The translations under genes were made by a program, and so were the position numbers. 64,000 nucleotides of DNA from Methanosphaera sp. GTDB taxonomy: Archaea > Methanobacteriota > Methanobacteria > Methanobacteriales > Methanobacteriaceae. The first letter of the stretch is position 1; each line of letters starts with the position of its first letter. The notes beneath the pieces were generated by a model. It ran no database searches. It saw only the letters and a program-made list of their open reading frames with translations, and was not told the DNA's origin. Positions 1 to 8,606 of the stretch are shown here, piece after piece. The stretch lies in contig NZ_JALEKL010000009.1 of assembly GCF_022768985.1 (NCBI RefSeq), positions 248,001 through 312,000 on the forward strand, given 5' to 3'.

Positions 1-223
1 AGTTAATATTGTCATAATCTTTAAAATTTGATCTTGTCTTTTTTAAAATTAGTGGATTTGACTCAATTGCATATACAATATCTGCATTTTCTGATGCTAT
101 TGTTGCAAGTATTCCTGATCCTGTTCCAAGATCGTATGTTATACCGTTTGCTTTTGCATCAATTGCCTTTTTAAATGCTGATACTCTTTTTTTATCATTT
201 ACTAGATCGTCATAATATGTCAT
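1..223 (-). CDS. SAM-dependent methyltransferase, C-terminus cut by window edge
   Basis: The minus-strand frame opens with an ATG at 223 and runs off the window after 74 codons. It carries the glycine-rich SAM-binding motif I, YDLGTGSGILA, around residues 30-40, and an acidic motif II residue in AIESNP. This is the layout of small class I methyltransferases (L11 methyltransferase-like or predicted RNA methylases common in methanogens). The substrate cannot be told because the C-terminal part lies outside the window. Confidence 0.75.
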   Translation of the reverse strand, partial: MTYYDDLVNDKKRVSAFKKAIDAKANGITYDLGTGSGILATIASENADIVYAIESNPLILKKTRSNFKDYDNIN

Positions 224-443
224 TATAAGATAGTTATGTAAGTACTAATTATAAAATAATTATATTAAAAAAAAAATTAGTGTGCTGTGTTGTTTTTATT
301 AAATATTTAAAAAAAGTAGATTTTGTGAAAATATAACTAATCACTAGAATTCATTTATTATCTATGTATGAATGATGTATGTGTGGTGATTTTTAAGAAT
401 AAATAAGATGTATGTGGGTATTTTTCTTATTTTTTCAAATTAT

Positions 444-869
444 TTATTCTTCTTCACTTAATTGTTCAATTTCGCCTGTTCCAGCACTAGTGAGTTTTAC
501 ATGTTCTACGCCTTTGAGTCTCATTAATTTTTCAGTTAACTCACGTATATATTTAACATCACCTTTTACAATGATAACTTCTAAACAATACTTTTCATTC
601 ATGTGAATGTGTAAACTTGCATCAATTTGATCTCTATAATGGTGTTGAATATCAGTCATTGACTCCATTACACCTACGTAGTTATGATCATATATAACAG
701 CTAGTACTCCAACACGTTCTCCTTCCATCTCATTCATCCATTGATACCTGAGAATATAATCTTTTAGAGCATCACGAATTCCTTTTGAACGAGATTGGTA
801 ACCTCTATCCCTAAGAACATCATCAAATTCTGTTAATAACTTGTTAGGGAGAGACATACTTATTCTCAT
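444..869 (-). CDS. nikR: NikR nickel-responsive transcriptional regulator
   Basis: A 141-residue protein of the NikR family: a ribbon-helix-helix DNA-binding domain (about residues 1-45), then an ACT-like nickel-binding and tetramerisation domain. The high-affinity Ni(II) ligands are all present at the positions known from E. coli NikR: His76, His87, His89 and Cys95. NikR represses nickel uptake and Ni-enzyme genes when nickel is sufficient. The start at 869 is supported by GGAG about 8 nt upstream. A perfect inverted repeat lies 25-45 bp upstream and may be an autoregulatory operator. Nickel-dependent genes (frh, hyp) occur elsewhere in the window. Confidence 0.93.
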   Translation of the reverse strand: MRISMSLPNKLLTEFDDVLRDRGYQSRSKGIRDALKDYILRYQWMNEMEGERVGVLAVIYDHNYVGVMESMTDIQHHYRDQIDASLHIHMNEKYCLEVIIVKGDVKYIRELTEKLMRLKGVEHVKLTSAGTGEIEQLSEEE

Positions 870-893
870 AATAACTACTCCAGGATACTTTTA

Positions 894-914
894 ATACAAT
901 TTTTATTATTGTAT
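894..914. promoter_or_regulatory. Inverted repeat upstream of nikR
   Basis: ATACAAT at 894-900 and ATTGTAT at 908-914 form a perfect 7-bp inverted repeat with a 7-nt spacer. It sits where the TATA box or transcription start of nikR would lie. It could be an operator, possibly for NikR itself; this is inference from position and symmetry only. Confidence 0.4.
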
Positions 915-1151
915 CTGTTGTGTAAATAATTTATTGAAATATAATAAATAATTTAATCCTTAAATAGTCTAAAAAAATTAAAATTTCCAGTATGAAAATA
1001 ATAATAATTCTAGTATTAATATTAAATTAGTTATATAATATATATTATTGAAAATAATATGTTTAATAATTTATGTTAAAAAATTTTACAATTAAGTAAT
1101 TTTTTATTAAACTTTTAAATTTAATTTAATTTATGGCGTGCGTGATTAGTT

Positions 1152-1547
1152 ATGATCATAAAAGATGTTATGAATAATACAATTTATTCAATAAAATCTA
1201 ATGAAAAAGTTAGAGAAGCAATAAGGCTATTGCAGGAATATAATATTAATAGATTATTTGTAGTTAATGATAATGACAGTATTATTGGATCTATAGGTTA
1301 TATTGATTTATTTGAAATTATAAAACCTGCAGAAAAATTAAATATTGATGATATATCAGTATCTGAGTTAATGGATGTTAATATTAATTTTATTGATGTT
1401 AATGAAGTTGTAGAAAATGCTGCTAATCTTATACTTAGATCTGAAACTTCAGCATTAATAGTAACAGAAGACAATAAAAATGTTGGTGTTATAACTAAAA
1501 CTGATATTTGTCGTTGTGTTGCAATGTCAAAATTGATTGGAAAATAG
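1152..1547 (+). CDS. Two-CBS-domain protein
   Basis: A 131-residue protein made almost entirely of a pair of CBS motifs (about residues 5-60 and 68-125), for example VREAIRLLQEYNINRLFVVNDNDSIIG and VVENAANLILRSETSALIVTED. Stand-alone CBS pairs bind adenosine nucleotides or SAM and act as sensors or regulatory subunits. No catalytic domain is present. It lies alone upstream of the tRNA-Gly cluster, so the context gives no partner. The ATG at 1152 is preceded by the weak ribosome-binding sequence GTGATTAG. Confidence 0.85.
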   Translation: MIIKDVMNNTIYSIKSNEKVREAIRLLQEYNINRLFVVNDNDSIIGSIGYIDLFEIIKPAEKLNIDDISVSELMDVNINFIDVNEVVENAANLILRSETSALIVTEDNKNVGVITKTDICRCVAMSKLIGK

Positions 1548-1574
1548 TTTTAGTTAAAAGTTTAGACCAAAATC

Positions 1575-1584
1575 TTTATATATA
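1575..1584 (+). promoter_or_regulatory. TATA box of the tRNA-Gly cluster
   Basis: TTTATATATA lies between the CBS gene and the first tRNA, about 60 bp before the mature 5' end. It matches archaeal TATA boxes. Start would be expected near 1605, leaving a short 5' leader for RNase P to remove. Confidence 0.5.
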
Positions 1585-1641
1585 ACATAGGATAAAGTTT
1601 ATAATAGTTGCTAGTAATGACACTTGTAACTATTATCATAT

Positions 1642-1715
1642 GCAGCGATAGTCCAGTCTGGCTAAGACTCTACCCTGCCACGGTAGTGACCCGGGTTCGA
1701 ATCCCGGTCGTTGCA
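1642..1715 (+). tRNA. tRNA-Gly (GCC)
   Basis: A 74-nt cloverleaf. The acceptor stem GCAGCGA pairs with TCGTTGC (one G-T pair), the discriminator is A, the anticodon stem CTACC/GGTAG encloses loop CTGCCAC with anticodon GCC, and the T arm contains GGTTCGAAT. CCA is not encoded and no intron is visible. It is the first of three tRNA-Gly genes. Confidence 0.95.
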
Positions 1716-1729
1716 TCATTTTTACATAT

Positions 1730-1805
<76 letters not shown>

Positions 1806-1859
1806 AACTTTTATAAAAAAACTATTTCTAAATAAATTAAAAAATTCATATTTACATAT

Positions 1860-1935
<76 letters not shown>

Positions 1936-2180
1936 AACTTTTATTACAAAAATTATTTCTATTAAATTCTACTTTTTATATTAATTTATTATTTATATTG
2001 ATTAATTCTAGTTTTAAAATATTTACACTAAAATTTTAACAATCTATCATTTTTCAATTGCTTATTTTATCTAAATTTAATAAAAATTTAAATATTGAAA
2101 TTATTATTATACTATATTATATAATAAAAAAAAATCAGTCAAAAGATGGCTGTGTAATTTTTCAGAGGGTGAAATATAAA

Positions 2181-2837
2181 ATGAATGGTATAATAGTAGG
2201 AGCTGGACGTGTTGGCTATAACTTGGCTAAAAAGATGCAAACAGAACATGATATAACAGTTATTGAAAAAGATCATGATAGATTTGTTAGAGCATCTGAG
2301 GATCTTAGTTGTTATGTAGTTCATGGAAGTGCTGCAAATACATCAACACTTGAAAAAGCAAATATTCAATCTGCTGACTTTTTTGTTGCAGTAACAGGAA
2401 ATGATGAGGTAAATCTCTTATCTTCTGTATATGCAAAAGAACATGGTGTTTCTATTATTTCATCAAAACTTAATAATCCAGACCATTCATCTATATTTGA
2501 GAAATTAGGAATAGGATTTATTAATCCTGAAAGAAGTGTTGTTAGATTTATTACACGTATGATTATCAGACCATCTGCACAATCTCTTGTAACTTTAGGA
2601 AAAGGTGGAGCTGAAATTCTTGAATTCACAGTACAAAATGAAGAACTAGATGGAAAGAAGATATCTGAAATTGAAAATGATTCACCTTATTTTAAAATTG
2701 TATCAAAATTTGTCAATGATGAAGATGATGCAATCATACCAAATCCAGAAACTATCATTGAAGTTGATGATTCTGTAAGTGTAATTGTAAAAAATGAATA
2801 TCAAAAACAAGTACAACATTTATTTACAAATGAATAA
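2181..2837 (+). CDS. trkA: TrkA-type NAD-binding potassium transport regulator
   Basis: A 218-residue protein with an N-terminal RCK/TrkA-N Rossmann domain (GAGRVG at residues 7-12, acidic residue of the second strand in VIEKDHDR) and a C-terminal TrkA-C domain from about residue 140. Such proteins bind NAD(H) and gate Trk/Ktr potassium transporters from the cytoplasmic side. No transporter gene is adjacent. I chose the ATG at 2181 because GAGGGTGA precedes it and residue 1 begins the Rossmann strand. The frame is open further upstream, but that stretch is AT-rich and unlike protein. Confidence 0.9.
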   Translation: MNGIIVGAGRVGYNLAKKMQTEHDITVIEKDHDRFVRASEDLSCYVVHGSAANTSTLEKANIQSADFFVAVTGNDEVNLLSSVYAKEHGVSIISSKLNNPDHSSIFEKLGIGFINPERSVVRFITRMIIRPSAQSLVTLGKGGAEILEFTVQNEELDGKKISEIENDSPYFKIVSKFVNDEDDAIIPNPETIIEVDDSVSVIVKNEYQKQVQHLFTNE

Positions 2838-2921
2838 AAAAAAATACCCCTCTCCATTAAATTAATAGAATTTAGATGTTTCACCCTTTAATAGTAAAAT
2901 TTAACTAAAATTCAAAAGAAG

Positions 2922-4070
2922 ATGAAGCAAATGACATCAGAGGTAACATCAGAAAGTATTATTACACTTTCAAATCTACTAAGAAAAGATGGTATGATTG
3001 TAAGTATACGTAGTTCAACAACAGCTTCATGGTTCTGGGAAAACTACCATGAAGACATTGATGAGGCACATCTAAAAGAATCATTAAAATGTATCTATGT
3101 TAAAAATAAAGAAGATGAAGTAAAATTTGACAGAGCATACACACAAGTATTTGATACAAAAAGCAAGGATAGCTATAGAAAATACAAAGAAAAAGTAAAT
3201 AAAAAACGAAAAAAGATTGAAGAAACATCAGAAAATGTAAATGTTGAAGTTCAAACACAGGACAACACACAATATAATGAAAATATTGAATTAATTGAAC
3301 AAAGAAAGAAAAGTAAAATAATCAATGAAAAACTTACACAAGATAGTATTGTACTTCTTGATAACTTTGATAATCGTGTATTTGACATATGTAGACGTTT
3401 AAGTAAAAAGATTGCAAATCAGAGAAAAAAACGTAGAAAACTTGCTCGTTCACATAAAATTGACATGCAACGTACAATACGATATAATCTTAAAAATGGT
3501 GGACACCTAGTTAAGTTATATACACAAAAACCTCCACTTAAAAAGACAAAACAAATCTTTCTTTGTGATGTGAGTGGATCATGTAAATGGGTAAGTACAT
3601 GGTTTTTTGCAATACTTTATGGATGTTATAAGACATTTGATAAAGTTACAATATTTGACTTTGACAATAAAGTTGTTGATGTAACAGGAACATTTAACTG
3701 TGATTTTAAAAATACAAACGATATTAATGAAGCACACCAGGCATATGGTCTTAAATCATATGGACAATCTGATATGACAAAGGCATTTAAACAATTTGAA
3801 GAGGAAGCTAATTTAAATAATAAGACTGATGTTATAATTCTTACAGATTGTCGTGACTGGAAAGGTGAATTTGTTAATGGTAAACTTGAAAGTGCAGCTA
3901 TTCTTGAAAGAATTGCTAAAAAGTCAAGACGTCTAATAATATTAAATCCTGAAAAGAAAATACGCTGGAATACACCTACAAGTTATGTATCTGAATATGA
4001 AAAAGCAGGTGCAACAGTTTATGAAACAGGTACACTTGAGCAGTTTGCTAATGTAATATCAAAATTATAA
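2922..4070 (+). CDS. VWA-domain protein, CoxE-like
   Basis: A 382-residue cytoplasmic protein. The N-terminal part is charged and helical (lysine/glutamate-rich about 60-180). The C-terminal half is a von Willebrand A domain of the CoxE type, with the metal-site motif DVSGS at residues 216-220 and later conserved acidic residues (SDMTKAF, LTDCRDW). CoxE-like proteins usually work with MoxR-type AAA ATPases as metal-insertion or assembly chaperones, but no such ATPase is next to it. There is no clear Shine-Dalgarno sequence before the ATG at 2922 or the alternative at 2931. The gene converges on cobQ. Confidence 0.75.
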   Translation: MKQMTSEVTSESIITLSNLLRKDGMIVSIRSSTTASWFWENYHEDIDEAHLKESLKCIYVKNKEDEVKFDRAYTQVFDTKSKDSYRKYKEKVNKKRKKIEETSENVNVEVQTQDNTQYNENIELIEQRKKSKIINEKLTQDSIVLLDNFDNRVFDICRRLSKKIANQRKKRRKLARSHKIDMQRTIRYNLKNGGHLVKLYTQKPPLKKTKQIFLCDVSGSCKWVSTWFFAILYGCYKTFDKVTIFDFDNKVVDVTGTFNCDFKNTNDINEAHQAYGLKSYGQSDMTKAFKQFEEEANLNNKTDVIILTDCRDWKGEFVNGKLESAAILERIAKKSRRLIILNPEKKIRWNTPTSYVSEYEKAGATVYETGTLEQFANVISKL

Positions 4071-4098
4071 AAAAAATAAGTTAAATGTTTTAAAAAAA

Positions 4099-4131
4099 AA
4101 TAAAGAGGTTATGAAATTAAACCCCTTTATT
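4099..4131. terminator. Bidirectional hairpin between VWA gene and cobQ
   Basis: AATAAAGAGG (4099-4108) pairs with CCCCTTTATT (4122-4131) with one mismatch and a 13-nt loop, with A-rich sequence on the left and a T-rich tract on the right. It lies between two convergent stop codons, so it can serve both genes. Confidence 0.6.
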
Positions 4132-4142
4132 ATCCTTTTTTT

Positions 4143-5654
4143 CTAGTTTTTAAGTAGATTATTTATGAAGTCCATATCTACATTATCTGCAAATAGATCT
4201 CCTAGTTGGTTGTAGTTGACACGTTTTGAATCTTTGAAATCATCATTACCCATGCCTAATTTTTCAAGTCCTTTATTTTCACGGAGAACATCGGTAAAGC
4301 TTCGTCTAAATTCAAAGTTATGGAATATTCCATGGAGGTATGTTCCACATACATTACCATTTACTGCTCCATCAAATTTACGTGATGTATCGTTTCCAAA
4401 TCCTTTATCTAGTTTTATGAATGGTTTTACATCACCAAGTACTGTTACTGCTTCGTGTAATTCATAACCTGTTACTGGTGTGTTCATCTTAAATCCTAGA
4501 GGACTGTCTGCTATTACATGTCCACTACTTTGTTCTACTACTTTATCTGTTAGTGTTCCAAATTCTGTTTTTATATCAAGAAGTCCCATTCCATCAACAG
4601 ATCCATATTTTGATTCTTTACACTTAGGATCTATGATTTTATTTGATAACATTTGATATCCACCACATATTCCAAATACTGGAATTTCTTTTGCTACTTC
4701 TTGTATGTAATCAAAGAGTCCTTGTTCTTTTAGTGCCATTAGGTCACTTACTGTATTTCTTGTTCCAGGTATTATTAATGCATCAAGATCATCAAATTTA
4801 TCATATATATTTACTAGTTTTATTCCTACATCTGGTTCATAATCTAGTGGATCTATATCTGTAAAGTTTGATATTTTTGGAAGTCTTAGTGTTCCTATTG
4901 TAATTTTCTCATTTTCTGAGAAGTGATGTGTTGATAGTGATGCTGAATCTTCTTCTGGTAGATTTAATGTTTCATCAAATGGTATAATTCCAATAATTGG
5001 TATGCCTGTAATTTCTTCAACTTTTTTAATTCCTGAGTCAAGTACATCTGCATTTCCTCTGAATTTATTGATTATTACAGCTTTTATACGATTTCTATCT
5101 TCTTCTGGAAGTAGGAAGTATGTTCCTACAATTGATGCAAATACTCCTCCCTGGTCTATATCTGCAACTAGTATTACATCTGCATCTGTCATTCTTGCAA
5201 TTAACATGTTTGCAAGATCTTTATCATACATGTTAATTTCAGCTGGTGATCCTGCACCTTCAATTACTGTTATATCATAGTCTTCATCTAGTTTTTTTAG
5301 TGATGATTCTATTGCATCTATTGCTTCATCTCTGAAGTTGTTTTGGTAGTCATCAAAGCGCATATCTCCTGCTGGTTTTCCCTGTACAATTACCTGTGAT
5401 ACAAATCCTTCTTTTGGTTTTAGAAGTATTGGATTCATGTTACAGTTTGGTTCTATGTCTGCTGCTTCTGCTTGCATTACTTGTGCTATTGACATTTCAT
5501 CATTGTCTATCGTTGTATATGAGTTAAGTGACATATTTTGTGATTTAAATGGTGTTACACGATAGCCATCTCTTGCAAGTAAGTTACATAGTGCTGCAAC
5601 TGTCAGTGTTTTTCCAGCATTTGATGATGTTCCTTGAAACATTATGTATTTCAT
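4143..5654 (-). CDS. cobQ: Cobyric acid synthase CobQ/CbiP
   Basis: A 503-residue amidotransferase that amidates four side chains of adenosylcobyrinic a,c-diamide using glutamine and ATP, in cobamide synthesis needed for methyl-transfer enzymes of methanogens. The N-terminal dethiobiotin-synthetase-like domain opens with QGTSSNAGKTL (residues 7-17). A class I glutamine amidotransferase domain follows, with the catalytic cysteine in FGICGGYQM (about residue 330) and a catalytic histidine in YLHGIFHN. Length matches the family. It stands alone and divergent from lonB; metE, a corrinoid-using methyltransferase, is in the same window. Confidence 0.95.
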   Translation of the reverse strand: MKYIMFQGTSSNAGKTLTVAALCNLLARDGYRVTPFKSQNMSLNSYTTIDNDEMSIAQVMQAEAADIEPNCNMNPILLKPKEGFVSQVIVQGKPAGDMRFDDYQNNFRDEAIDAIESSLKKLDEDYDITVIEGAGSPAEINMYDKDLANMLIARMTDADVILVADIDQGGVFASIVGTYFLLPEEDRNRIKAVIINKFRGNADVLDSGIKKVEEITGIPIIGIIPFDETLNLPEEDSASLSTHHFSENEKITIGTLRLPKISNFTDIDPLDYEPDVGIKLVNIYDKFDDLDALIIPGTRNTVSDLMALKEQGLFDYIQEVAKEIPVFGICGGYQMLSNKIIDPKCKESKYGSVDGMGLLDIKTEFGTLTDKVVEQSSGHVIADSPLGFKMNTPVTGYELHEAVTVLGDVKPFIKLDKGFGNDTSRKFDGAVNGNVCGTYLHGIFHNFEFRRSFTDVLRENKGLEKLGMGNDDFKDSKRVNYNQLGDLFADNVDMDFINNLLKN

Positions 5655-6045
5655 ATCATATTCAAATCCTTTTTAGTTGTTTAAAAATATTTTCTAATTT
5701 TTATATATGTTTTAGGAAATAATTTAATACTATTGATAATTATTTGTAGGATTTATGAATTTTGTAGCTATTTTTTTAGGATTTTTTTATTTTATTTTGA
5801 AATTTTTTAATTTAAAAAAGGTGTGAATCATTTTTTAAGTTTTAGTTTATTAAAACTATATTTTAAATACCTTAGGTTACTTAAATATTATTATAAATAG
5901 AAATTTATATATTAAATAGAATAAAGAAAATAAAAAGTATAACAAAAAAAATATAACTTAACATTAATTTAATAAAAATATAATCACAAAAAAAATATAA
6001 TAATTTTAATCAAATAATTCACAAAAAAACTAAGGAGGGTTAAAT
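5655..6045 (+). promoter_or_regulatory. cobQ-lonB divergent intergenic region with lonB TATA box and long leader
   Basis: No coding signal in 390 bp. A good TATA box, TTTATATAT at 5904-5912, faces lonB. It implies a start near 5935 and an A-rich leader of about 110 nt before the lonB ribosome-binding site. AGTTTTA (5838-5844) and TAAAACT (5851-5857) form an inverted repeat further upstream that could be an operator for either gene. Promoter assignment is from sequence only. Confidence 0.45.
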
Positions 6046-6058
6046 ATTACCACCCAAG
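6034..6058 (+). promoter_or_regulatory. lonB ribosome-binding site, ATT start and overlapping hairpin
   Basis: GGAGGG at 6034-6039 is followed after 6 nt by ATT at 6046, the position a start codon would take. GGAGGGT (6034-6040) can pair with ACCACCC (6049-6055) at five of seven positions. That would put the ribosome-binding site in a stem and the ATT in the 8-nt loop. No ATG, GTG or TTG is in frame between the upstream stop at 6031 and the ATG at 6277. Confidence 0.6.
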
Positions 6059-8064
6059 ATAATAACCAACAAGATGAAAACATATCACTCGAACTAGATG
6101 ATGATATAGTTATTCCTGAAAATTCTGATATAAAAGAAGAAACAGAGGAAAGTCAACAAAAAGACGAAAAAACTGAAGAAAAATCAGAACCCACAAAAGA
6201 TGACATAAAAAGTCACGTTATATCAGAAATTAACCCAGATGAATATGCAGATACAGAAGACATAGACATACCACCAATGCTAATTGACCAAATTATAGGT
6301 CAAGAAGAAGCTGTAGAAACAATAAAAAAAGCAGCAAAACAAAGAAGAAACGTACTTCTTATAGGAGAACCAGGTATTGGTAAATCAATGATTGCAAAAG
6401 CAATGGCAGAACTACTTCCACCAGAAGACCTACAAGATATACTTATATATCCAAATGTAGAAAATCCAAACAACCCAGTTGTAGGAGTAATGCCTGCAGG
6501 ACAAGGAAAAAAAGTAGTTCAAAATGCAAAAGATGAATTCAAAAAACAAGAATCAAAAAAGAACACATTAACAATAGCAATAATAGCACTTATTATGGCA
6601 ATAGGATTTATAACAAATCAATTCCTAACTGCAATAATAGCTGTTGGAATAGTATTTTTTGCATTATACCAAATCAAACCAAAATCCCAACATCTTGCAC
6701 CAAAACTTCTAGTAAATAGTGATGCAAAAAAAGTAGCACCATTTATAGATGCAACAGGAGCACATGCAGGAGCATTACTTGGTGATGTAAGACACGACCC
6801 ATACCAGTCAGGAGGACTTGGAACACCAGCACACGAAAGAGTAGAAAGTGGAATGATCCACAGAGCAAACAAAGGTGTACTCTACATTGACGAAATCGGT
6901 ACAATGGACATGAAAACACAACAAGAACTACTCACAGCACTCCAAGAACATAAACTTCAAATTACAGGACAAAGTGATACCAGTAGTGGAGCAATGGTAA
7001 GAACAGATGCAGTACCATGTGACTTCGTACTTGTAGCATCAGGAAACCTTGAAGTACTCGATGGCATGCACATTGCACTTAGATCAAGAATACGTGGATA
7101 TGGATATGAAGTATTCATGAAAGATACAATGGAAGATACATCAGAAAACAGAAAGAAAATATCACAATTTGTAGCACAAGAAGTTAAAAATGATGGACGT
7201 ATACCACACTTTACAAAAGAAGCTGTAGGTGAAATCATCAAAGAAGCACAACGTCGTGCAGGTAAAAAAGACACACTTACACTTAAACTACGTGATCTTG
7301 GTGGACTTGTAAGAGCAGCAGGAGATATAGCAGTAGAACAAGGAGCTAATGCTGTAACACCAGAACATGTATTTGAAGCTAAAAAACAGGCAAGAACACT
7401 AGAACAACAAATAGCAGACAGATACATAAAACAAAGAAAAGACTACAGTGTATATTCAAATGAAGGATCAAAAATTGGATGTATCAATGGTCTTGCTGTA
7501 ATTGGAGATTCAAGTGGTATAGTACTACCTATTGCTGCTGAAGCAGCCCCATCCCAGAGTAAAGAAGAAGGTAAAATTATTGCTGCAGGAAAACTTGGAG
7601 ATATTGCAAAAGAAGCAGTACAAAACGTTGGAGCTATAATTAAGAAAAGTATTGGAACTGACATTTCAAACTATGATATACACATACAATTTGTACAATC
7701 ATACGATGGAGTAGAAGGAGACAGTGCAAGTGTATCAATGGCAACAGCAATAATTTCAGCAATTGAAGATATACCAATTGATCAAACACTAGCACTTACT
7801 GGATCTTTAAGTGTACGTGGAACAGTACTACCAATTGGTGGAGCAACATATAAAATAGAAGCTGCAGCTCAATCAGGAATTAAAAAAGTATTAATACCTG
7901 CATCAAATCTTGATGATGTATTAATTGATAAAAAATATGTTGATGAAATTGAAATAATTCCAGTACATACACTTACAGAAGTACTAGAACATGCACTTGT
8001 AGGACCTAAAAAAGATGCATTTATCAATTCATTAAAAGAAAAACAACAAAAAACAAATCAATAA
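6046..8064 (+). CDS. lonB: Membrane-anchored ATP-dependent protease LonB
   Basis: LonB is the archaeal membrane-bound Lon protease that unfolds and degrades proteins from the cytoplasmic face. With the start proposed here it has 672 residues: an acidic, low-complexity N-terminal segment (1-75), Walker A GEPGIGKS (107-114), two membrane spans (about 175-208) inserted in the AAA domain, Walker B VLYIDE (about 278), and the protease domain with catalytic Ser560 (EGDSAS) and Lys603 (ATYKIEAA), 43 residues apart as expected. The first in-frame ATG (6277) falls inside the conserved start of the domain ([12 protein letters not shown]) and lacks a ribosome-binding site. GGAGGG precedes an ATT at 6046, so I place the start there. 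An automated call would give 6277. Confidence 0.9.
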   Translation: MTTQDNNQQDENISLELDDDIVIPENSDIKEETEESQQKDEKTEEKSEPTKDDIKSHVISEINPDEYADTEDIDIPPMLIDQIIGQEEAVETIKKAAKQRRNVLLIGEPGIGKSMIAKAMAELLPPEDLQDILIYPNVENPNNPVVGVMPAGQGKKVVQNAKDEFKKQESKKNTLTIAIIALIMAIGFITNQFLTAIIAVGIVFFALYQIKPKSQHLAPKLLVNSDAKKVAPFIDATGAHAGALLGDVRHDPYQSGGLGTPAHERVESGMIHRANKGVLYIDEIGTMDMKTQQELLTALQEHKLQITGQSDTSSGAMVRTDAVPCDFVLVASGNLEVLDGMHIALRSRIRGYGYEVFMKDTMEDTSENRKKISQFVAQEVKNDGRIPHFTKEAVGEIIKEAQRRAGKKDTLTLKLRDLGGLVRAAGDIAVEQGANAVTPEHVFEAKKQARTLEQQIADRYIKQRKDYSVYSNEGSKIGCINGLAVIGDSSGIVLPIAAEAAPSQSKEEGKIIAAGKLGDIAKEAVQNVGAIIKKSIGTDISNYDIHIQFVQSYDGVEGDSASVSMATAIISAIEDIPIDQTLALTGSLSVRGTVLPIGGATYKIEAAAQSGIKKVLIPASNLDDVLIDKKYVDEIEIIPVHTLTEVLEHALVGPKKDAFINSLKEKQQKTNQ

Positions 8065-8080
8065 ACACCAAAGACTAATC

Positions 8081-8122
8081 AAAAGAAGATAACTGATCTT
8101 CTTTTATTTTTTCCTATTTTTT
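8081..8122 (+). terminator. Hairpin terminator of lonB
   Basis: AAAAGAAGAT (8081-8090) and ATCTTCTTTT (8096-8105) are perfectly complementary with loop AACTG, followed by T-rich sequence to 8122. It starts 17 nt after the lonB stop. Confidence 0.75.
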
Positions 8123-8252
8123 TAGAAATTAAATTTTACATTAAAAAAACAATAGATTTTAATAATTTAAAACTTAGAAATAATAAATATCTTATTTTTT
8201 AAAAAAGAAACCAAAAACTTCTACTTAGAAAAAAAGAATTTGAATTTAAAAA

Positions 8253-8387
8253 AAAACATGTTTTAACAAGCCCCAAGGCTAGCAGATAAAAAAGGATAAA
8301 TTAAGAATTTATAATAAATAAGGGGTTAAATTAGAGAAAAATAAAAAGAATACTTTTTTTTAGTTTTAAAAAAGAAAAACATGTTTT
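8253..8387. repeat. Two copies of a 12-bp palindrome before the DEAD-box helicase
   Basis: The perfect palindrome AAAACATGTTTT occurs at 8253-8264 and again at 8376-8387, 123 bp apart. Both copies share the longer core AAAAACATGTTTTA. The 530-bp gap otherwise holds no reading frame. The pair looks like binding sites for a dimeric regulator; the function is inferred. Confidence 0.5.
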
Positions 8388-8399
8388 ACTTAGAGAAAA

Positions 8400-8532
8400 T
8401 AAGGGTTATATAGAGATATTTAATGGAATTTTAGATAATATGCCAATATTATCATTATACGAAATATACAAAAAATAGAAAAGGACAATCCCACCCTAAA
8501 AAAGTGACAAAGACAGACAATCATAACCCTTA
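8400..8532 (+). promoter_or_regulatory. Structured region upstream of the DEAD-box helicase, possible leader
   Basis: TAAGGGTTAT (8400-8409) is exactly complementary to ATAACCCTTA (8523-8532), closing a domain of 133 nt. Inside is a perfect hairpin, GATAATAT (8434-8441), loop GCCA, ATATTATC (8446-8453). A degenerate direct repeat beginning GACAATC occurs at 8484 and 8516. A TATA-like TTATATAG at 8406 overlaps the left arm, so whether the whole domain is transcribed is not settled. Confidence 0.45.
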
Positions 8533-8606
8533 AAGAAAAGATTATGGATAAAAACTGGAAAAAGAAATAAAAAAAATAACAATACTAAAACTATGAGATG
8601 GATTTT

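Noticed and set aside
412-606. Plus-strand frame of 64 codons across nikR
   Set aside because: It lies antisense inside nikR, whose nickel ligands are all conserved; the frame is a shadow without a ribosome-binding site.
6031-6277. Frameshift or pseudogene explanation for the missing lonB start
   Set aside because: The single frame is open from the stop at 6031 into the AAA domain, with normal codon use and a well-placed GGAGGG. No other frame carries a better N-terminus, so a non-standard start explains it more simply.
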